From Eubacteriales bacterium (lineage in GTDB: Bacteria > Bacillota_A > Clostridia > Christensenellales > Aristaeellaceae), in assembly GCA_030528845.1 (NCBI GenBank), contig JAUMYC010000084.1, positions 1-10,041 on the forward strand: a stretch of 10,041 nucleotides of DNA, written 5' to 3'. Made by a program: the position numbers and the translations under genes. Shown one piece after another: positions 6,793 through 10,041 of this stretch (positions are counted from its first letter, which is position 1; every line of letters begins with the position of its first letter). A model generated the notes under the pieces. It made no database searches, had not been told where the DNA came from, and saw only the letters and a list, made by a program, of their open reading frames with translations.

Positions 6793-6806
6793 TCGCATCC
6801 CTGCGA
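6793..6806 (-). promoter_or_regulatory. 5'-terminal leader hairpin of the transporter operon
   Basis: Minus-strand TCGCA-GGGA-TGCGA forms a five-base-pair stem with a GNRA-type GGGA loop. The predicted transcription start (about 6807, an A) places it at the very 5' end of the mRNA, where such stems are known to stabilise transcripts. Confidence 0.45.
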
Positions 6807-6813
6807 TAATGGA

Positions 6814-6843
6814 ATTATAACATCACTCGAATTCGCCCGTCAA
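6814..6843 (-). promoter_or_regulatory. Sigma-A promoter of the sugar transporter operon
   Basis: The minus strand shows TTGACG (6838-6843), an 18-base spacer and a perfect TATAAT (6814-6819). The expected start near 6807 gives a leader of about 40 bases ending in AAGGAG. Across the -10 and start region, ATAAT-TCC-ATTAT is a short inverted repeat that could be an operator or may simply reflect AT-richness. Confidence 0.85.
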
Positions 6844-6918
6844 TACTTTTTCTGATTTTTCGCCTCATTGCTGTTGCAATCTGCACAATTTCTTTGCCGT
6901 TTTTCATTCCTGCACTTC

Positions 6919-6932
6919 TTTAGCGCGCTAAA
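6919..6932. promoter_or_regulatory. Perfect 14-base palindrome, candidate operator
   Basis: TTTAGCGCGCTAAA reads identically on both strands and lies 75 bases upstream of the operon's -35 box. The size and symmetry suit a dimeric regulator site such as an activator or upstream operator. Its centre is GC, not the CG step usual in LacI-family operators, and no regulator gene is in the window to assign it to. Confidence 0.4.
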
Positions 6933-7044
6933 CACCTGCGGTTTCGCCGGATTTTCACCTCCAAACAGACCAGCGTCTGCCGTGGGCTGGATTTCGGCTT
7001 AAAATAGACTTTGGTTTGCTTTCGGGAAGCCCCTGTTTTTTCAG

Positions 7045-7084
7045 AAAAAAGAGGAGCGCCTGTGCGTTCTGTCGCCCGGCGCTC
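7045..7084 (-). terminator. Rho-independent terminator after radA
   Basis: Minus-strand arms GAGCGCC (7078-7084) and GGCGCTC (7054-7060) form a seven-base-pair stem with a 17-base loop, followed by CTC and six U residues (7045-7050). It starts eight bases after the radA stop. The loop is long, so efficiency is uncertain. Confidence 0.75.
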
Positions 7085-7092
7085 TGCCTTTT

Positions 7093-8487
7093 TTAGTCCT
7101 GCATTTTACCGACTTCGGTCTCAAACAGGCGGTAAAACGCCTGTGCGACCGTGTCCACGCCGTGTACGCGCACTCCTTCCGGGATGCTCAGCGAGCGCAG
7201 ATTGCCCTTGGGCAGCACCACGTCGGTAAAGCCCATGCGCGCGCATTCGGCCAGCCGCCTCTCCGCGTGGCTCACGGCGCGCACCTCGCCCGCAAGGCCC
7301 ACCTCCCCCATCACGGCCCAGCGGCCGTCCAGCGGGATGTTCTTATGCCCGGAGGCGATCGCCGCGCAGATCGCCAGATCCGCCGCCGGTTCGCTCAGGG
7401 ACATGCCGCCGGCGATATTGACGTACACATCCTTATTATACAGCGCCATCCCGGCGCGCTTTTCCATCACGGCGAGCAAGAGCGCCATGCGCCCCTGATC
7501 CACGCCGCTGGACATGCGCCGCGGGTTGCCGAAGGCCGTGGTGGCGACGAGCGCCTGCACGTCCACCAGCAGCGCGCGCGTGCCCTCCATGGCGCAGTTG
7601 ACGCACGAGCCGCTCTGGCCGTGCGCGCGCTCGTTCAGCAGCGCCTCGGAAGGATTCGGCACCTCGCGCATGCCGTCGCCCGTCATTTCGAACATGCCGA
7701 TCTCGTTGACCGAGCCGAAGCGGTTCTTCACCGCGCGCAGCAGGCGGTATTGATGCTCGCCGTCGCCCTCAAAATACAGCACCGCATCCACCATGTGCTC
7801 CAGGATGCGCGGCCCGGCGATGGAGCCCTCCTTCGTCACATGACCCACGAGGAAAACGCAGATATTGTCCGCCTTGGCCTTGCGCATGAGCAGCGCCGCG
7901 CTCTCGCGCACCTGAGAAACGCTGCCGGGCGCGCCGGAGAGCTCCGGCAGATACATCGTCTGCACCGAATCGGCGATGAGCACGTCCGGCTTGATCTCGT
8001 CGATCTGCGCATCGATGGCGTTCATATCGTTTTCCGAGAGCACCATGAAGCCGCTGTCGTCAAGCTGCAGCCGCCGCGCGCGCATTTTGATCTGCCGCGC
8101 GCTCTCCTCGCCGGAGACATACAGCACCTTCCAGCCGTCGCGCGCCATGTTGGCGGAGGCCTGCGTGAGCAAGGTCGATTTGCCGATGCCCGGCTCGCCG
8201 CCCACGAGCATCATCGACCCCTCCACCGCGCCGCCGCCCAGCACGCGGTCCAATTCGCCGATGCCGGTGGTCAGCCGCGCCGCGCCCTCGTCGGGGATCT
8301 CGTCCACGCGCACGGCCTGCGTGCCGCCGCCCGGCTTTCTTTTGAGCTTTTTGACGATCTCGGCCTCGGGCGCGGCGACGGTCTCATCAAAGGTATTCCA
8401 CGCCCCGCACGCCGGGCATTTGCCCATCCAGCGCGCCGTTTCGTAGCCGCACGCGCTGCAGATATATTTCGTGCTCTTTTTTGCCAT
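7093..8487 (-). CDS. radA: DNA repair protein RadA (Sms)
   Basis: The 464-residue RecA-like ATPase promotes branch migration and processing of recombination intermediates in the cytoplasm. All signature parts are present in order: a four-cysteine zinc finger (C10, C13, C24, C27), Walker A GGEPGIGKST (96-105), a Walker B-like VLIADSV (169-175), the RadA-specific KNRFG motif (254-258) and a C-terminal Lon-protease-like domain (about 290-460, including NIAGGMSLSEPAADLA). Length matches the family's usual 450-460. The ATG at 8487 has GGAGG about eight bases upstream. Firmicute radA often sits near clpC or disA; here it is followed by its own terminator and preceded by a divergent gene, so it looks monocistronic. 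A promoter at 8518-8547 fits it. Confidence 0.98.
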   Translation of the reverse strand: MAKKSTKYICSACGYETARWMGKCPACGAWNTFDETVAAPEAEIVKKLKRKPGGGTQAVRVDEIPDEGAARLTTGIGELDRVLGGGAVEGSMMLVGGEPGIGKSTLLTQASANMARDGWKVLYVSGEESARQIKMRARRLQLDDSGFMVLSENDMNAIDAQIDEIKPDVLIADSVQTMYLPELSGAPGSVSQVRESAALLMRKAKADNICVFLVGHVTKEGSIAGPRILEHMVDAVLYFEGDGEHQYRLLRAVKNRFGSVNEIGMFEMTGDGMREVPNPSEALLNERAHGQSGSCVNCAMEGTRALLVDVQALVATTAFGNPRRMSSGVDQGRMALLLAVMEKRAGMALYNKDVYVNIAGGMSLSEPAADLAICAAIASGHKNIPLDGRWAVMGEVGLAGEVRAVSHAERRLAECARMGFTDVVLPKGNLRSLSIPEGVRVHGVDTVAQAFYRLFETEVGKMQD

Positions 8488-8517
8488 AGGTTTTCCTCCA
8501 AATCTTCTTTCATTTAT

Positions 8518-8547
8518 AGTATACCATTACATGCCCGTGCTTGTCAT
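8518..8547 (-). promoter_or_regulatory. Promoter of radA
   Basis: The minus strand shows ATGACA (8542-8547), an 18-base spacer and TATACT (8518-8523), with TG one base before the -10 (extended -10). The predicted leader is about 24 bases. Its -35 box overlaps that of the divergent promoter. Confidence 0.7.
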
Positions 8548-8569
8548 GCGCAGGATTTGGGCATATAAT
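8541..8569 (+). promoter_or_regulatory. Promoter of the metallophosphoesterase-like gene
   Basis: TTGTCA (8541-8546), 17 bases, then a perfect TATAAT (8564-8569). The start site should be near 8576. This rules out the in-frame TTG at 8541 (it is the -35 box) and the ATG at 8571 as translation starts. Confidence 0.8.
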
Positions 8570-8606
8570 TATGAAAGCATCGAATATTTCAGCGAGGTCC
8601 GCACCC

Positions 8607-10016
8607 ATGCAGAAAGAACCGACTCCCCAGCAGAAAAAACCGCTGCAGAGCGCTGCCGAACGCAGCGCTGCGGGCAGCGCTCCTAAAAAGTCGACAACGC
8701 GCCCGCAAGCGCAGCAAAAGACCGCCCAAAGCGCTTCCCGGCCCAAATCCGCCGCCTCTGCGACCGGGGCGGAGAAAGAAAAAAAGCCGGGCATGATCAA
8801 CATACGCCGTACGCTGCGCAAGGGCGGCCGCACGACGATCCAATACACCCGAAAAGCCGTAAAGAACATCTCCAAGGGCATGACCAGCTTTGAGAGCTTC
8901 GTCGAAACGGAAGACGCCGGACGCGGCACTTCCCGCCTGCCCGCCTTCCTGCGCAACATGACCTTCACGTCCTTTTTCACCATTGCCATCGTCGTGCTCT
9001 TTTTTGCGCTGATGATCTTCAGCAATTCCAACATCGTGCTCGACGAACAGACGGTGACCATCGTCGGCGGCAGCAGCGATTTTGAAGGCTTCAGCATCCT
9101 GCATCTCTCCGACCTGCACGGCAGGCGCTACGGCGAAAAGCAGGAAAACCTGCTGCGCGCGGTGGAGGATCTGGACTACGACATGGTCGTCTTCACGGGC
9201 GATATGGTCGGCGCGTCGGGCGATCCGGAGCCCTTCTACGAGCTGCTCGAAGGTCTGGGCGATTCCGAACCGATCTACTTCATCGCGGGCGATTCCGACC
9301 CGGGCCCGCTGCTGGACAGCGCGCGCGACATCGTGGGCACGCTCAACGAGATGGTGCTGGAGGACTGGATCCTCGGCGCGATGCGTCGCGGCGCAGTCTA
9401 CCTCAACAAGCCCGTTTCCATGGAGGTCGGCTCCTCCACTCTCTGGCTCACGCCCGCGTCCATGCTCAATATCAACGCGGATATCGCGCTGGAGATGGCG
9501 GAATACGAGCTCGATCTGCAGAAGGACGGCGTTGTGGGCGGCATCGGCGCGGACTACACCGTGCTCCCCTTCACCAACTATCGCTACCGGCAGATCTCCG
9601 GCCTGAAAGAGGGCGCGCTCTATCTGGAAGAGGACGACCTGCACATCACCCTCTCCCACTATCCGCCCAGCGAAAACGCACTTTCCTCTGCCGAGACGAA
9701 CGCCCCCCGAGTTGAAAACGCCTTCCTGCATGCGCCGGATCTGGCGCTGTGCGGCCATTACTGCGGCGGCGTCTGGCGGCTGCCCTTCCTCGGCGCGTTC
9801 TACATTCCGGATTCTCTGGCCGAAAACCACGGCTGGCTGCCCGAGCAGAGCATGGTCAGCGGCCTGCGGCAGAGCGCCTCCACGACGATCTATACCTCGG
9901 CCGGCCTCGGCGTGACGGACTACGGCTTCTTCCCGGATTTCCGCATCATGAACTCGCCGCAGGTCTCTCTGATCACGCTCACCACCCACCTGACGGAGGA
10001 TCTGCTCACGGGCTGA
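8607..10016 (+). CDS. Membrane-anchored metallophosphoesterase-like protein with altered active-site motifs
   Basis: From the ATG at 8607 (GAGGT eight bases upstream, just after the predicted transcript start) the protein has 469 residues. Residues 1-62 are a low-complexity Ala/Lys/Gln/Ser tail, 63-118 are basic, and 119-139 form one membrane helix. The rest is a calcineurin-like phosphoesterase domain of the YkuE-like type. Metal-site motifs: DLH (169-171), GD (198-199), GDSD at 228-231 where GNHE/D is usual, LSHYP (349-353), and GHYCGG (383-388) where GHTHGG is usual. The late RLPFLGAFYIP and FFPDFRIMNSPQVSL segments match the family's C-terminal strands. With a basic N-tail inside, the domain should face outward. 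The lost His230 equivalent (leaving-group protonation) and the His386-to-Cys change make normal activity doubtful. Function unknown; a phosphoesterase on cell-envelope or lipid substrates is a guess. Confidence 0.88.
   Translation: MQKEPTPQQKKPLQSAAERSAAGSAPKKSTTRPQAQQKTAQSASRPKSAASATGAEKEKKPGMINIRRTLRKGGRTTIQYTRKAVKNISKGMTSFESFVETEDAGRGTSRLPAFLRNMTFTSFFTIAIVVLFFALMIFSNSNIVLDEQTVTIVGGSSDFEGFSILHLSDLHGRRYGEKQENLLRAVEDLDYDMVVFTGDMVGASGDPEPFYELLEGLGDSEPIYFIAGDSDPGPLLDSARDIVGTLNEMVLEDWILGAMRRGAVYLNKPVSMEVGSSTLWLTPASMLNINADIALEMAEYELDLQKDGVVGGIGADYTVLPFTNYRYRQISGLKEGALYLEEDDLHITLSHYPPSENALSSAETNAPRVENAFLHAPDLALCGHYCGGVWRLPFLGAFYIPDSLAENHGWLPEQSMVSGLRQSASTTIYTSAGLGVTDYGFFPDFRIMNSPQVSLITLTTHLTEDLLTG
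8649..8681 (+). repeat. Overlapping inverted repeats early in the phosphoesterase coding region
   Basis: AGCGCTGC (8649-8656) pairs with GCAGCGCT (8662-8669) around CGAAC. AGCGCTGC at 8664-8671 pairs with GCAGCGCT at 8674-8681 around GG. The middle segment is shared, so the two hairpins exclude each other. They encode part of the Ala/Ser-rich tail, so they may just reflect repeated GCN codons. Confidence 0.6.
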
Positions 10017-10041
10017 CCTCTCCTCACGCACACAAAAAACG

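Larger units (their letters stand above)
6768..7092. other. 325-base intergenic region between radA and the transporter operon
   Basis: From right to left it holds the radA terminator (7045-7084), a stretch with a small CAGAC-GCTG-GTCTG stem near 6966-6979, a perfect 14-base palindrome (6919-6932), the operon promoter (6814-6843) and a leader with a 5'-terminal hairpin (6793-6806). I found no convincing gene; the longest minus-strand reading frame is 30 codons with no properly spaced SD. I found no recognisable riboswitch and no CcpA cre consensus. The region is much more AT-rich than its coding neighbours. Confidence 0.7.

Noticed and set aside
6815..6907. Thirty-codon minus-strand reading frame (MKNGKEIVQIATAMRRKIRK...) upstream of the transporter operon
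   Set aside because: AGGA directly abuts the ATG, the frame runs through the -35 and into the -10 of the operon promoter, and its composition is that of AT-rich noncoding DNA.
6768..6960. Catabolite-repression (cre) site near the transporter promoter
   Set aside because: I looked for TGWAANCGNTNWCA-like sequence and found no good match; the 14-base palindrome does not fit.
7036..7050. T6-CAG-A6 inverted repeat
   Set aside because: The A6 is simply the U-tract of the radA terminator on the minus strand; no plus-strand gene ends here, so a second terminator is not needed.
8541..8606. Upstream starts (TTG 8541, ATG 8571) for the phosphoesterase
   Set aside because: The TTG is the predicted -35 hexamer and ATG 8571 lies before the predicted transcript start; ATG 8607 has a well-spaced GAGGT.
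8589..10031. Long 480-codon frame antisense to the phosphoesterase gene
   Set aside because: It is a GC-rich shadow of a gene with clear phosphoesterase motifs; the translation is Arg/Ala/Val-rich with no recognisable domain.

Overview
The window looks like a chromosomal segment of a fermentative, anaerobic, fairly GC-rich Firmicute (Clostridia-like, possibly a gut or rumen lineage). This is inferred from a siroheme-type reductase carrying a two-cluster ferredoxin domain, an LplABC/YtcQP-type oligosaccharide transporter without its own ATPase, strong purine-rich Shine-Dalgarno (SD) sequences and sigma-A-type promoters. No rRNA, tRNA, CRISPR array, insertion sequence or phage gene is visible. 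Seven complete genes and one partial gene fill the window. All are on the minus strand except the last.

Reading in the direction of minus-strand transcription (high to low coordinates): radA (DNA repair ATPase, 7093-8487) ends at a terminator (7045-7084). A 325-base gap follows, with a 14-base palindrome and a good promoter. It drives a three-gene sugar-uptake operon: solute-binding protein (5121-6767), a 34-base intergenic hairpin, a first permease carrying an unusual N-terminal four-helix membrane domain (3538-5004), and a second permease (2626-3522). The operon ends at a strong terminator (2582-2615). galE (1497-2507) has its own consensus promoter and ends in a hairpin (1451-1480). Next come a small MazG/HisE-like pyrophosphohydrolase (1124-1441), a small sulfite/nitrite reductase-like protein with two 4Fe-4S motifs (128-1069), and the first 42 codons of a secreted, probably ABC-type binding protein (1-128) whose ATG overlaps the reductase stop.

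On the plus strand, divergent from radA, lies a membrane-anchored metallophosphoesterase-like protein (8607-10016). Two of its canonical metal-site motifs are altered. The two divergent promoters appear to share one -35 region.

The transporter genes work together: the binding protein captures a carbohydrate outside the cell, the two permeases form the channel, and a shared MsmX-type ATPase encoded elsewhere probably powers it. galE (UDP-sugar interconversion) is next door but separately transcribed, so a functional link is only suggestive. I see no clear new defence or mobile system. The most unusual items are the permease fusion and the altered phosphoesterase.
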